From positions 13,128,204 through 13,192,203 of the forward strand of contig CM066925.1 of the NCBI GenBank assembly GCA_033964015.1: 64,000 bases of DNA. The letters are read 5' to 3'. How positions within the stretch are numbered: the stretch's first letter is position 1; every line of letters begins with the position of its first letter. Under the pieces are notes generated by a model. It did no database searches, was not told the DNA's origin, and saw only the letters and a list, made by a program, of their open reading frames with translations. This stretch comes from Scolanthus callimorphus. Lineage: Eukaryota > Cnidaria > Anthozoa > Actiniaria > Edwardsiidae. The translations under genes were made by a program, and so were the position numbers. Positions 40,201 to 42,142 of the stretch are shown piece after piece.

Positions 40201-41985
40201 TTCTCCACGCCCATCAGCCATCAGAGGGTTTCATTATTTTACACATTGACGCGTTCCTTTTGTTTCTAGACATATTTCAATGCGGACATATTAACACTAG
40301 TGCGTAACCTGGTAACGGGTGGTGTTAACCCGATTCTCGAGGAGCAACTCGCTGAGGGTGACGGGTTGAAGGGTGGTTACGTGTTCCCGGCTACTAGTGA
40401 GATTCGTAGTCGATGTAAGATCACACAGATTTCACTCTATGACGGGCCATTGGCTGAGTTTGGGGTAAGTAAACTTAGGTTGATGCGCATTTAGTGAACA
40501 CAAGCCGAGGATGTTTAAAAATTAAAGGAACGATCTAAAACATCACCAATTCCTAAAATAAAAACTCGTATTAGCAAAAACATAGGTACGCAGAGCGTAC
40601 GGGAAGCTATTTGCTTGTATTCTACAGTGTACTGGGGCAGGGACGGCCGTGCACGACCTTGTTCCCAGCATTCCCAGGAAAAGGCGCTGACCGCTGGGAC
40701 GAGGTTGGGCTGAATTATAAATTTCAGAAAAATACTGTGCATATGCTCATTGGCAACTTTATTGTCTATTAAGTAGTTCAACTTCAATTATTCTAAGATT
40801 TCGCCCAAACTTTGACCTTCCTTCGATATCTTTGCCTCTACACACAGCAACCCATCCATGGGAAAAGCTGAATTTCCCAATCCCCACGCATGGGAAGTGT
40901 TCAGAATTCACATGGATAGCCATGGTAAATCCGAACACTTCCCATTCTCAGGTATATTAAGGCATGGGTGTTTTTCAAAAAATGCGAAAAATACTGAAAA
41001 AAATTCTCTAGGGTATACAAAATGTCATCTGTAGAATGTTTTTCGTTAAGGCTGGTACACCCAGTGAGACGTTTCATTTGATGTATTTGGTTACCATGCC
41101 AACGGGTTGCGTGACTTGTAAGAGCGTGACAAAGGCACAATTTTCTTTCAGGTCTCTGCATTCGATGGGGGTCATACCAATGGTTTCCCAATGGTTCTTA
41201 TTATGACCAGTGTCGGGCGTATATTACCATTCCAACGAGGATGGGTGTCTAAGCTATCCACATTTCAAGAAAAGGAGAGGCATCATATTACATCATCACA
41301 AATAAAGCTATCCTAAAAAACATTTGCAGCCATCCTCGTTGGATCAATAATCTACACTATATAACAAACACTATAATGCACTCTGGGAACGATTTCACTT
41401 ATCCCCATTGAATGCAGAGGCCATTTTCCTAGAAATTAAATTTAAGGTCAGAGGTCATACATTTGTTGCCATAGAGACCAACATTGGTGAAAATGATTGA
41501 GAATGACCAAAGGTATCAAAATGTAGATTGCTTAGATCCCTCAGAGGCATTGGTTTAGAGATGGACCACCCCCCTCAGTTTTACGTCCGCCATTTTGGAT
41601 TGGGCTTCCGCCCAGGCCTTAAGTTACCTGAGTTCTTCTACCGTCGGAAATTCAGCTTTTCCCATGGATGGGTTTCTGCAGAAATCCCTGTGACATCCCG
41701 CTTCCTTAGCCTGCCGCGAAGGCGTCTAATTTTCAAATCTCATTTCCTCTTCAGGATGGTGGACAATACGGACGAATGTTTCTTCACGCCCTCAAGGTCT
41801 TCTCCATGATCTGTTTGGGGGTGTATCGCTTCAGAGACAGTAACCGACCAATCACATCCTCTCCTTCCTCCAAGCGCTACGTCATCGCTACTCCACCTTA
41901 CAACTTCATCCTCCAACCAACCGATCTTGTGTTTGTGCTGGCACATTCTAACGAAGAGTTGGACAGAGTTTTTGCCAAGGAGTAG
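1139..41985 (+). CDS. KCNMA1: Slo1/BK calcium- and voltage-activated K+ channel, 28 exons, 5' partial
   Basis: Pore-forming alpha subunit of the large-conductance K+ channel; it forms plasma-membrane tetramers opened by voltage and cytosolic Ca2+. Spliced exons give about 949 residues. Order: end of S1, S2, S3, S4, S5, pore loop with TVGYGD, S6, RCK1 (starting near GRKHI), a linker with CSSCH, RCK2 (near HHILVCLF), and the calcium bowl ([10 protein letters not shown]). It aligns with vertebrate Slo1 almost without gaps from S1 to the bowl, then stops early without the long Ser-rich tail. Start codon, extracellular N-terminus and S0 lie upstream of the window. All junctions are GT/AG and in phase, except that exon 3 is one base short. 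Oddities: S4 charge shift, partial loss of the vestibule glutamate ring, and duplicated splice junctions. Slo3 or Slo2 is unlikely because the calcium bowl and Slo1-type RCK1 are intact. Paralogue status within cnidarians is not known. Confidence 0.96.
1289..1865. repeat. 124-bp tandem repeat inside an inverted-repeat element
   Basis: Four units; the GCAGATTTCGTATCACTA block recurs at 1381, 1505, 1629 and 1753. The same GCAGATTTCGTAT...GAAATCTGCTC ends mark short elements at 16948, 36966, 44400 and 61445, so this is an internally expanded member of that family. Confidence 0.85.
1988..2697. mobile_element. Foldback element with ~190-bp inverted arms
   Basis: Begins TAGTCTAGTCGCCAGAGG and ends with its complement. 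The arms (about 1988-2180 and 2505-2697) are almost identical in reverse complement around a 320-bp centre. No ORF of note. Confidence 0.9.
2884..2977 (+). CDS. KCNMA1: BK exon 2: S1-S2 loop and S2
   Basis: Acceptor TTTACAG, donor GTAAGT. Encodes PVEHC... through S2 ending FILR. The S2 acidic residue is Glu (LFEIGLN) where vertebrate Slo1 has Asp (D153), and the Arg at the S2 end (R167 equivalent) is kept. Confidence 0.93.
3069..3115 (+). repeat. Penelope-like terminal fragment
   Basis: The GGTTGAGATTTATGTTAA(G/A)CGCCGTGG block matches 21465-21495, which precedes a hammerhead-like motif there. Here the ribozyme part is missing. Confidence 0.45.
3176..3373. mobile_element. TTAA-flanked MITE, family B copy 1
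   Basis: Terminal inverted repeat AGGGAGGCTG(T/C)CACG flanked by TTAA on both sides. About 200 bp, noncoding. Other copies at 3522 and 10438. Confidence 0.85.
3522..3782. mobile_element. TTAA-flanked MITE, family B copy 2
   Basis: Same termini as the 3176 copy. Its right end runs directly into the left terminus of the next element (3779), sharing the target site region. Confidence 0.85.
3797..4500. repeat. 55-bp tandem repeat, about 12.5 units
   Basis: GTGGTTCACA recurs every 55 bases from 3841 to 4501. Because 55 is not a multiple of three and the unit lacks stops, all three + frames read through, giving spurious ORFs of 96-150 codons. Confidence 0.95.
4512..4758. mobile_element. hAT-like MITE nested in the 3779 element
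   Basis: Ends CAGGGGCGTAGCCAGG and CCGGCTACGCCCCTG, a terminal type common among animal hAT-like nonautonomous elements (family assignment by terminus only). Confidence 0.7.
4974..6686. mobile_element. 1.7-kb TTAA-flanked foldback element
   Basis: TTAA then GGTGGATCGACCC at the left; the complement then TTAA at the right. Arms of about 720 bp (4978-5697 and 5971-6682) pair along their whole length with small mismatches around a 273-bp loop. No recognisable protein. Confidence 0.9.
7014..7124 (+). CDS. KCNMA1: BK exon 3: S2-S3 linker and S3, with a one-base frameshift
   Basis: Acceptor TTTGCTTTCAG, donor GTAAGT. In the entry frame it reads FLAA, matching the vertebrate FIAA; from the next codon the match (NDKVLFWCE...[13 protein letters not shown]) continues in the frame one base over. 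The exon is 111 bases where 112 are needed to join exons 2 and 4, so one base is missing near 7024-7027. The S3 Asp (VDFF) is present. Either an assembly error in an A run or a disabling mutation. Confidence 0.92.
7159..7790. mobile_element. TA-flanked Tigger/pogo-like MITE
   Basis: TA then CAGTGGAACCTCGATATAAC at the left, its complement then TA at the right. The terminus resembles Tigger-type elements of the Tc1/mariner superfamily. A second element is nested inside. Confidence 0.8.
7183..7624. mobile_element. TA-flanked MITE nested in the 7159 element
   Basis: TA then CAGTAAAAACCCGCATAAAA with the exact complement and TA at 7623-7624. Noncoding, about 440 bp. Confidence 0.85.
8120..8317. 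mobile_element. MITE with GTACCCTGCTAGCAGAG ends
   Basis: Inverted termini of about 17 bp at both ends of a 200-bp noncoding segment in the exon 3-4 intron. Confidence 0.6.
8575..8650 (+). CDS. KCNMA1: BK exon 4: S4 voltage sensor
   Basis: Acceptor CTTTATAG, donor GTAAGT. Encodes [19 protein letters not shown] and the start of the S4-S5 linker. The first two S4 arginines are kept. The third (R213 in vertebrate BK) is Gln, and a Lys appears three residues later. Confidence 0.95.
8866..9226 (+). mobile_element. tRNA-derived SINE
   Basis: The head reads TAGCTGAGTTGGTAGAGCGC (box A) and GGTCGTGGGCTCACC (box B-like). The body matches the - strand segment 56225-56450, and the tail is A/T-rich (AAATAAATAATTAAG). 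Confidence 0.75.
9285..9360 (+). CDS. KCNMA1: BK exon 5: S4-S5 linker and S5
   Basis: Acceptor TTTATAG, donor GTAAGA. Completes a split Ser codon and encodes [17 protein letters not shown] to MVHL, the same length as the vertebrate S5 segment. Confidence 0.94.
9407..9661. mobile_element. TTAA-flanked MITE, family D
   Basis: TTAA then AGGGGCTCTCGCACGCTT, with the complement then TTAA at the right end. Noncoding. Confidence 0.85.
10271..10348 (+). CDS. KCNMA1: BK exon 6: turret and pore helix start
   Basis: Acceptor CTTTAACAG, donor GTAAGT; 26 whole codons. Encodes [10 protein letters not shown] to YFECIYLLV, matching vertebrate VENSGDPWENF...YWECVYLLM. Confidence 0.95.
10438..10691. mobile_element. 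TTAA-flanked MITE, family B copy 3
   Basis: Termini AGGGAGCCTGTCATGA and its counterpart. The right TTAA (10688-10691) is also the left TTAA of the next element. Confidence 0.85.
10688..10921. mobile_element. TTAA-flanked MITE, family A copy 1
   Basis: TTAA then AGAGCCTGTGTCAGCC at the left, complement then TTAA at the right; 234 bp. Six copies are in this window (also 12404, 35005, 37591, 38241, 43895). Confidence 0.9.
10925..11970. other. Intron stretch with no recognised feature
   Basis: Between the family A MITE and the pseudo-filter copies nothing was recognised on either strand. Confidence 0.5.
11971..12140 (+). pseudogene. Degenerate tandem copies of the BK filter exon 5' end
   Basis: GGCTATGGAGATTATTCACCC (the VGYGDYSP codons of exon 7) recurs in altered form around 11976-12000, 12013-12036 and 12080-12110, before the true copy at 12158. 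The last two spacings are 73 and 70 bases and each copy is followed by AATATCTATCTTTG, the exon 7 acceptor tract. Frames are broken, so these are not usable alternative exons. Confidence 0.85.
12141..12230 (+). CDS. KCNMA1: BK exon 7: selectivity filter and S6 start
   Basis: Acceptor CTTTGTACAG, donor GTAAGC; 30 whole codons beginning [14 protein letters not shown]. The K+ signature TVGYGD is intact. Degenerate tandem copies of the start of this exon lie directly upstream (11971-12140). Confidence 0.97.
12301..12392 (+). CDS. KCNMA1: BK exon 8: S6 lower half and S6-RCK1 linker
   Basis: Acceptor TTTCTTTCCAG, donor GTAAGT, after an intron of only 70 bases. Encodes [14 protein letters not shown]...[12 protein letters not shown]. 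Relative to vertebrate BK: Pro320 is Thr, Glu321 is Tyr, Glu324 is kept, and the RKK after S6 is HTV. Confidence 0.95.
12404..12868. mobile_element. Family A MITE copy 2 (reverse) with an insertion
   Basis: Runs in the opposite orientation to the 10688 copy. About 220 bp at 12560-12790 are foreign to the family and match 52370-52545, so another element has inserted into it. Confidence 0.8.
12936..13046 (+). CDS. KCNMA1: BK exon 9: start of RCK1
   Basis: Acceptor TTGTTTTAG, donor GTTCGT (a weaker but GT donor). Encodes [20 protein letters not shown] and [10 protein letters not shown]. Both RCK1 calcium-site aspartates (in FLRDF and LHKD) are conserved. Confidence 0.94.
13230..13340. repeat. 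Short repeat shared with 40108-40185
   Basis: AGCCTACTAGTAGC(T/C)CAACCAA and GACCACTAGTGTGATTT occur in both places, each time just upstream of a BK exon (10 and 27). Confidence 0.7.
13371..13476 (+). CDS. KCNMA1: BK exon 10: RCK1
   Basis: Acceptor TTCTTTTGTAG, donor GTAAAC. Completes a split Arg codon and encodes [15 protein letters not shown] to DCRRVK, matching the RCK1 segment of vertebrate Slo1. Confidence 0.93.
13650..13869. mobile_element. MITE with CCAGAGCTCC...GGAGGCTCTGGTGAC ends
   Basis: Inverted ends of about 50 bp including GGAGGCTCTGGTGACA and its complement. A second copy lies at 51075-51372. Confidence 0.8.
13881..14108. mobile_element. MITE with AGACCCCGTTCACACTAGAC ends
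   Basis: About 60 bp at each end are nearly perfect inverted copies, rich in ACCGGTAC. Confidence 0.9.
14330..14412 (+). CDS. KCNMA1: BK exon 11: RCK1
   Basis: Acceptor TTTTTTCAG, donor GTGAGA. Encodes [13 protein letters not shown]...DEENIMR, matching IESADACLILANK...ASNIMR. Confidence 0.94.
14470..14636 (+). repeat. Retroelement 3' tail with (TTA)n
   Basis: GTAAAGCGCTCTGGATCC... AAAAGGCGCTATATAAAA followed by TTATTATTATT, the type of tail found on many invertebrate LINE/SINE copies. Confidence 0.6.
14637..14812. mobile_element. MITE with 9-bp target-site duplication
   Basis: GCAGATTTC flanks the element on both sides (14637-14645 and 14804-14812). The termini are TAGCCTGCGAAAGCCGAC and its complement. 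A 9-bp duplication suggests a Mutator-like origin. Confidence 0.85.
14883..14952 (+). CDS. KCNMA1: BK exon 12: RCK1
   Basis: Acceptor TTTTATCAG, donor GTATGC. Encodes [19 protein letters not shown] followed by YHNK. Confidence 0.94.
15178..15243 (+). CDS. KCNMA1: BK exon 13: RCK1
   Basis: Acceptor TTTCCTCCAG, donor GTAAGA; 22 whole codons reading [16 protein letters not shown] to CVGE. Confidence 0.95.
15288..15329 (+). ncRNA. Hammerhead ribozyme motif (Penelope type)
   Basis: Stem I ACACC/GGTGT; core CTGATGA; stem II hairpin GGCTAG-TTAA-CTAGCC after one A; core GAAA; cleavage-site triplet ATA before GGTGT. All invariant core bases are present, with a minimal stem III as in Penelope-like retroelement hammerheads. 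Confidence 0.65.
15528..15682. repeat. Two-copy tandem repeat
   Basis: GACCCCTCTGTGGGAATTCC through GCTAATACTCCCTCGCGGAA occurs twice in succession, about 75 bases apart, in the exon 13-14 intron. Confidence 0.9.
15751..15840 (+). CDS. KCNMA1: BK exon 14: RCK1
   Basis: Acceptor TTTCTCTCAG, donor GTAAGT. Encodes [19 protein letters not shown] to FSMRSNEA, nearly identical to vertebrate Slo1 up to FSMRS. Confidence 0.96.
15930..16056 (+). repeat. Possible LINE 3' tail
   Basis: Ends AACAATAAAGATTGATTGATT, a short tandem tail typical of CR1/L2-like elements. No coding part recognised. Confidence 0.4.
16148..16326. mobile_element. MITE with TTTTCATCGCGG ends
   Basis: Left TTTTCATCGCGGTAAACCCG... 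and right ...TTTTCCGCGATGAAAA, plus inner complementary GGCGCCATCTTGGATTTT and AAAATCCAAGATGGCGCC. Confidence 0.85.
16396..16646. mobile_element. Inverted-repeat element with (G)CGGATTTCACATGAC ends
   Basis: AGCGGATTTCACATGACC at the left and GTCATGTGAAATCTACT at the right. The interior has several CCAATCA/TGATTGGC motifs. Confidence 0.65.
16743..16861 (+). CDS. KCNMA1: BK exon 15: RCK1
   Basis: Acceptor GAATTTCCAG, donor GTAAGT. Encodes the variable [12 protein letters not shown] segment, then [15 protein letters not shown] to QVAE, matching NEMYTEYLSSAF. Confidence 0.93.
16948..17131. mobile_element. GCAGATTTCGTATGAC-family MITE
   Basis: Left AGCAGATTTCGTATGACT and right TATACGAAATCTGCT, with a GC-rich interior of CGCGGTCACGG repeats. 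Family members at 1289, 36966, 44400 and 61445. Confidence 0.8.
17321..17389 (+). CDS. KCNMA1: BK exon 16: RCK1 end
   Basis: Acceptor CAAATTATAG, donor GTAAGT. Encodes [20 protein letters not shown], matching LCFVKLKLLMIAIEYK. Confidence 0.93.
17633..17722 (+). CDS. KCNMA1: BK exon 17: RCK1 end
   Basis: Acceptor TTCTCTCACAG, donor GTAAGC. Encodes [20 protein letters not shown] to SEVKR. Confidence 0.93.
17780..18092. mobile_element. Inverted-repeat element with TTTTCTACCCTGCTGAT ends
   Basis: GTTTTCTTTTCTACCCTG at the left and CAGGGTAGAAAAGAAAAC at the right, with internal ACTTTTCGGGC repeats that continue to about 18165. Confidence 0.75.
18171..18301. mobile_element. hAT-like MITE with CAGGGCTGGAAATT ends
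   Basis: CAGGGCTGGAAATTGCGACC at the left and AATTTCCAGCCCTG at the right, 131 bp. Confidence 0.75.
18490..18632. repeat. 72-bp direct repeat, two copies, with CACGTG motifs
   Basis: ATCACTCATTGAGCAC(A/G)TGG to GTCGAGCACGTG is repeated once, nearly identical. Confidence 0.92.
18775..18851 (+). CDS. KCNMA1: BK exon 18: linker with CSSCH motif
   Basis: Acceptor CATACTTAG, donor GTGAGT. Encodes [17 protein letters not shown] to CDCSK. CSSCH keeps the CxxCH pattern that in vertebrate BK (CKACH) is reported to bind heme. The exon ends in phase 1 before a 10.2 kb intron. Confidence 0.94.
20680..20812. repeat. Degenerate CCAAT-rich minisatellite
   Basis: AACCAATAAAA, AGCCAGTAAAACAAC, AACCAATAAAAGCAAC, AGCCAATGAAAACAAC and AGCCAATAATC follow at roughly 20-30 base intervals. 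Confidence 0.6.
21455..21545 (-). repeat. Penelope-like terminal fragment with degenerate hammerhead
   Basis: On the - strand 21541-21506 reads TGCT, CCGACGA, A, GGGC-TAAC-GCTC, GAAACGTC, AGCA. It has hammerhead layout, but U4 of the core is C. The matching flank also occurs at 3069. Confidence 0.55.
22063..22924. mobile_element. DNA element with CTCATCCGCTACGGTGGAG ends, carrying a LINE remnant
   Basis: CTCATCCGCTACGGTGGAGTTTGTT at the left pairs with AACGAACTCTACCGGAGCGGATGAG at the right; GTCTGATCAACGTCAC and GTGACGTTGATCAGAC pair further in. Confidence 0.75.
22227..22740 (-). pseudogene. LINE remnant: end of ORF2 and tail
   Basis: On the - strand about 22480-22380 reads [20 protein letters not shown] then KAKLK, the pattern seen at the end of many LINE reverse-transcriptase ORFs (W-N-x-L-P...F-K-x-x-L-K). 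The tail is (ATAA)n. Upstream frames are broken. Confidence 0.55.
23310..23360 (+). CDS. KCNMA1: Candidate cassette exon a of BK (17 codons)
   Basis: 51 bases between TTAACAATAG and GTAAGT in the exon 18-19 intron. Phase 1 at both ends, as needed at this junction, with no stop; it would insert [17 protein letters not shown]. The polypyrimidine tract is modest. No transcript evidence. Confidence 0.5.
24129..24327. promoter_or_regulatory. Tandem pair of 99-bp units with four RFX X-box motifs
   Basis: GTTTCCATAGTAAC at 24130 and 24229, GTTGCTATAGAAAC at 24161 and 24260. Each is a two-half-site palindrome fitting the RFX X-box (GTHNYYATRRNAAC or its reverse). The intervening sequence is also repeated. 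Confidence 0.6.
25062..25271. mobile_element. Two short inverted-repeat segments
   Basis: 25062-25113 is a small palindrome around TATGACATCTC/GAGATGTCATA. 25149-25271 has TTTTCATATAGTCTTAT and TATAAGACTATATGGAAA as ends, with TTGTTTCACGGT inside. Confidence 0.6.
25449..25592. mobile_element. MITE with GGGGCCGGTTCCT ends
   Basis: AGGGGCCGGTTCCTGAAAGG at the left, AGGAACCGGCCCC at the right; TTATCC motifs repeated inside. Confidence 0.75.
25725..25832. repeat. Diverged GCAGATTTC-family element
   Basis: Starts TATAGCAGATTTCTTATGAC and ends CAGTCATGTGAAAACTCTG. Confidence 0.5.
26314..26343 (+). CDS. KCNMA1: Candidate microexon b of BK (10 codons)
   Basis: 30 bases after a long pyrimidine tract ending GGTTTAG and before GTAACT. 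Phase 1 at both ends, open; it would insert a basic [10 protein letters not shown] segment. It lies in the linker where vertebrate and insect Slo genes are known to be alternatively spliced. Confidence 0.5.
27016..27416. mobile_element. hAT-like element with CAGTGGCGGATCCAGG ends
   Basis: Exact inverted termini. The interior has a repeated ACTTATTTCTCACATCTCC block and, at 27180-27312, a reverse-oriented retroelement tail (TCTATGTCTATGTCTATG on the - strand). Confidence 0.8.
27984..28250. repeat. Degenerate tandem repeat rich in GCACGTGAT
   Basis: TGACCTTTGATTTGCAACAAG appears twice about 100 bases apart, and (G)GCACGTGAT(C/A) recurs around each. The resulting - strand ORF of 167 codons is a repeat translation. 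Confidence 0.8.
28361..28680. mobile_element. Element with GATTGCATTTTTAAACCGCA ends
   Basis: Left GATTGCATTTTTAAACCGCA, right TGCGGTTTAAAAATGCAATC. The interior is a degenerate GGAATTCCAGGGGAGGG repeat. Another copy lies at 51650-51985. Confidence 0.8.
29025..29130 (+). CDS. KCNMA1: BK exon 19: RCK1-RCK2 linker
   Basis: Acceptor TTTATTTTAG, donor GTAAGT. Encodes [18 protein letters not shown] to LSKLK; poorly conserved but in phase with exons 18 and 20. A copy of its 3' end plus donor is repeated at about 29200-29240. Confidence 0.85.
29114..29245 (+). repeat. Duplicated 3' end and donor of BK exon 19
   Basis: TCCAAGCTGAAAGCGTAAGT occurs at the real junction and again at about 29201-29220, followed in both by T(G)TGTA(C/T)AAAGTGCTGTC. 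Confidence 0.92.
29144..29460. repeat. Degenerate TGTC/TGCG microsatellite
   Basis: CTGTCTGCGTTTCTGTCTGCG-type repeats. They give Cys/Val/Ser-rich or Asp/Arg/Gln-rich spurious ORFs. Confidence 0.9.
29986..30132. mobile_element. Poly-C-containing hAT-like MITE
   Basis: CAGGGGCGTAGCCAGG at the left, CTGGCTACGCCGCTG at the right, TTTTCACTATCCCCCC inside. Related to 30228-30412 and, reversed, 43697-43862. Confidence 0.75.
30228..30412. mobile_element. Second poly-C MITE copy with truncated left end
   Basis: CCAGGGGGGGACCGGGGCCC at the left, TTGCTACGCCGCTG at the right, with the TTTTCACTATCCGCC block duplicated. Confidence 0.7.
30580..30648 (+). CDS. KCNMA1: Candidate cassette exon c of BK (23 codons)
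   Basis: 69 bases between CTCCCTCCCAG and GTAAAG, open, phase 2 at both ends as the exon 19-20 junction requires. It would insert [20 protein letters not shown] then IKR. Good acceptor, fair donor. Confidence 0.6.
30654..30714. promoter_or_regulatory. Two X-box motifs beside cassette exon c
   Basis: GTTGCCATGGAAAC at 30654-30667 and GTCACCATGACAAC near 30701, both fitting the RFX palindrome, just after the cassette donor. Confidence 0.4.
31033..31196. mobile_element. MITE with TACACCGAACCGAAATATGG ends
   Basis: Long near-perfect inverted arms of about 70 bp, including ACTTACTAGCCTC and GAGGCTAGTAAGT. Confidence 0.9.
31690..31860. mobile_element. ACAGGGAA..CCATGGGAAAAGC family MITE, copy 1
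   Basis: ACAGGGAACTTCTGCAGAAA at the left, the complement at the right, and CATGGGAAAAGCTGAATTTC inside. Other copies at 40850, 43507 and 57258. Confidence 0.85.
31870..34340. other. Intron stretch, mostly unrecognised
   Basis: Only cassette exon d (32590) and a GATTCCGGATTC-rich patch at 33560-33650 stand out. Confidence 0.5.
32590..32616 (+). CDS. KCNMA1: Candidate microexon d of BK (9 codons)
   Basis: 27 bases between CATTCAATTCTCAG and GTGAGT, phase 2 at both ends, no stop. It would insert an acidic segment reading ESVDDSEE between split codons. Confidence 0.55.
34355..34800. repeat. Left partner of an inverted repeat around BK exons 20-21
   Basis: Blocks such as CAAGATTCCGTATACAAAGAG and TTCCTGATCAAA occur here and, as complements, in 36050-36720. 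Confidence 0.8.
34887..34995 (+). CDS. KCNMA1: BK exon 20: linker to RCK2
   Basis: Acceptor GTGGTTTTCAG, donor GTAAGA. Encodes [18 protein letters not shown] then [18 protein letters not shown], matching STGMFHWCAPKEIEKVIL. A truncated MITE begins about ten bases past the donor. Confidence 0.92.
35005..35222. mobile_element. Family A MITE copy 3, 5' truncated
   Basis: Starts at CCACTCCGTTGTTATTG about ten bases after the exon 20 donor; intact right end GCTGACACAGGCTCTTTAA. Confidence 0.85.
35392..35608. mobile_element. MITE with TTAGGCCTAGTACATACGCC ends
   Basis: Left arm CATACGCCGCTCTTATCATG and right arm CATGATAAGAGCGGCGTATG. Confidence 0.88.
35617..35815. mobile_element. MITE with TGCAGTCCCTTCTTTGG ends and GC-rich core
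   Basis: Left TGCAGTCCCTTCTTTGGCG and right CCAAAGAAGGGGCTGCA. The core repeats CCTTCGGCG; overlapping ORFs on both strands are incidental. Confidence 0.8.
35887..35982 (+). CDS. KCNMA1: BK exon 21: start of RCK2
   Basis: Acceptor GATATCCTCCAG, donor GTAAGA; 32 whole codons, [19 protein letters not shown] to LIGLRKM, matching [21 protein letters not shown]. Confidence 0.95.
36050..36720. repeat. Right partner of the inverted repeat, interrupted by a palindromic element
   Basis: Complementary to 34355-34800 in order. Split by 36354-36600, whose ends are GAATGCCTGTCGACC and its complement, with CAACGCGGCCGTGG inside. Confidence 0.78.
36966..37157. mobile_element. GCAGATTTCGTATGAC-family MITE
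   Basis: AGAAGATTACGTATGACTGTGA at the left, TCACAGTCATACGAAATCTG at the right, GC-rich centre with GACCGTG repeats. Confidence 0.8.
37480..37566 (+). CDS. KCNMA1: BK exon 22: RCK2
   Basis: Acceptor CTTTCCCCAG, donor GTGGGT. Encodes [20 protein letters not shown] to MERE, nearly identical to vertebrate [20 protein letters not shown]. Confidence 0.96.
37591..37819. mobile_element. Family A MITE copy 4 (reverse)
   Basis: TTAAAGAGCCTGTGTCAGCC, then GCCATTTTGACAGC; right end TGGCTGACACAGGCTCTT with the TTAA lost. Confidence 0.88.
38241..38322. mobile_element. Family A MITE copy 5 (reverse, half)
   Basis: AGAGCCTGTGTCAGCCGCCA to CATCGGCTGATTTA; the other half is missing, 39 bases before exon 23. 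Confidence 0.8.
38361..38402 (+). CDS. KCNMA1: BK exon 23: RCK2 (14 codons)
   Basis: Acceptor TGTGTTGCAG, donor GTAAGT. Encodes [14 protein letters not shown], matching WETLHNFPKVSILP. Confidence 0.95.
38575..38721 (+). CDS. KCNMA1: BK exon 24: RCK2
   Basis: Acceptor ATTTTTTCTAG, donor GTACGT. Encodes [19 protein letters not shown] to [11 protein letters not shown], matching [19 protein letters not shown]. Confidence 0.96.
38868..39256. mobile_element. Element with AAAATCCCTCAACTTGTCGC ends
   Basis: Long inverted arms. TTGCAACGCAGCAATGCTGC at the right complements the left arm, with further TTGTTGC motifs inside. Confidence 0.88.
39519..39663 (+). CDS. KCNMA1: BK exon 25: RCK2
   Basis: Acceptor CCCGTATAG, donor GTAAGG. 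Encodes [19 protein letters not shown] to [17 protein letters not shown] corresponds to MQFDDSIG. Confidence 0.95.
39699..39850 (+). repeat. 67-bp tandem repeat over the calcium-bowl exon acceptor
   Basis: Two full identical units (39699-39765, 39766-39832) and a partial third. Each full unit ends with TTTGTTCTAG plus TTTACGACAGG, so the acceptor and exon start exist twice. Confidence 0.97.
39822..39952 (+). CDS. KCNMA1: BK exon 26: calcium bowl
   Basis: Acceptor TTTGTTCTAG, donor GTAAGG. Encodes [17 protein letters not shown] then [19 protein letters not shown]. The calcium bowl keeps the five-Asp run and flanking acids. The 67 bases spanning acceptor and exon start are tandemly repeated just upstream; using the first copy (exon from 39755) meets an in-frame TAA after LDS. 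Confidence 0.97.
40108..40185. repeat. Short repeat shared with 13230-13340
   Basis: AGCCTACTAGTAGCCCAACC and GACCACTAGTGTGATTT, 85 bases before exon 27. Confidence 0.7.
40270..40464 (+). CDS. KCNMA1: BK exon 27: RCK2 end
   Basis: Acceptor TTTGTTTCTAG, donor GTAAGT; 65 whole codons, [18 protein letters not shown] to YDGPLAEFG, close to vertebrate TYFNDNILTLIRTLVTGG. Confidence 0.96.
40850..41698. mobile_element. ACAGGGAA-family MITE copy 2, split by a TTAA element
   Basis: The left half ends near 40956 and the right half resumes near 41623. Between them is a TTAA-flanked insertion. Confidence 0.8.
40957..41622. mobile_element. TTAA-flanked element, family E
   Basis: TTAA then GGCATGGGTG at the left, CCAGGCC then TTAA at the right. 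CCACCCCCCTCAGTTTTACG resembles the right end of 47831-48476. Confidence 0.6.
41755..41985 (+). CDS. KCNMA1: BK exon 28: C-terminus and stop
   Basis: Acceptor TTTCCTCTTCAG. Encodes [18 protein letters not shown], then [12 protein letters not shown] and [14 protein letters not shown], ending DRVFAKE and TAG at 41983. Vertebrate Slo1 continues for a long Ser-rich tail that is absent here. Confidence 0.95.
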   Translation, partial: DGGQYGRMFLHALKVFSMICLGVYRFRDSNRPITSSPSSKRYVIATPPYNFILQPTDLVFVLAHSNEELDRVFAKE

Positions 41986-41998
41986 GTGAAGATATCGA

Positions 41999-42140
41999 CA
42001 ACGCATCCATCGCTTACGTCACGCATCCATCGCGTTCCATCCATCGCTTGTATCACGCATCTGTTCGCTTGCGTAACGCATTCATCGGATTGTGTCACGT
42101 ATCCATCGCTTGTGTCACGCATCTATCGCTTGTATACGCG
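41999..42140. repeat. Degenerate ~20-bp minisatellite just after the BK stop
   Basis: Variants of CATCCATCGCTTGTGTCACG repeat about seven times in the presumed 3' UTR. Confidence 0.85.
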
Positions 42141-42142
42141 TC

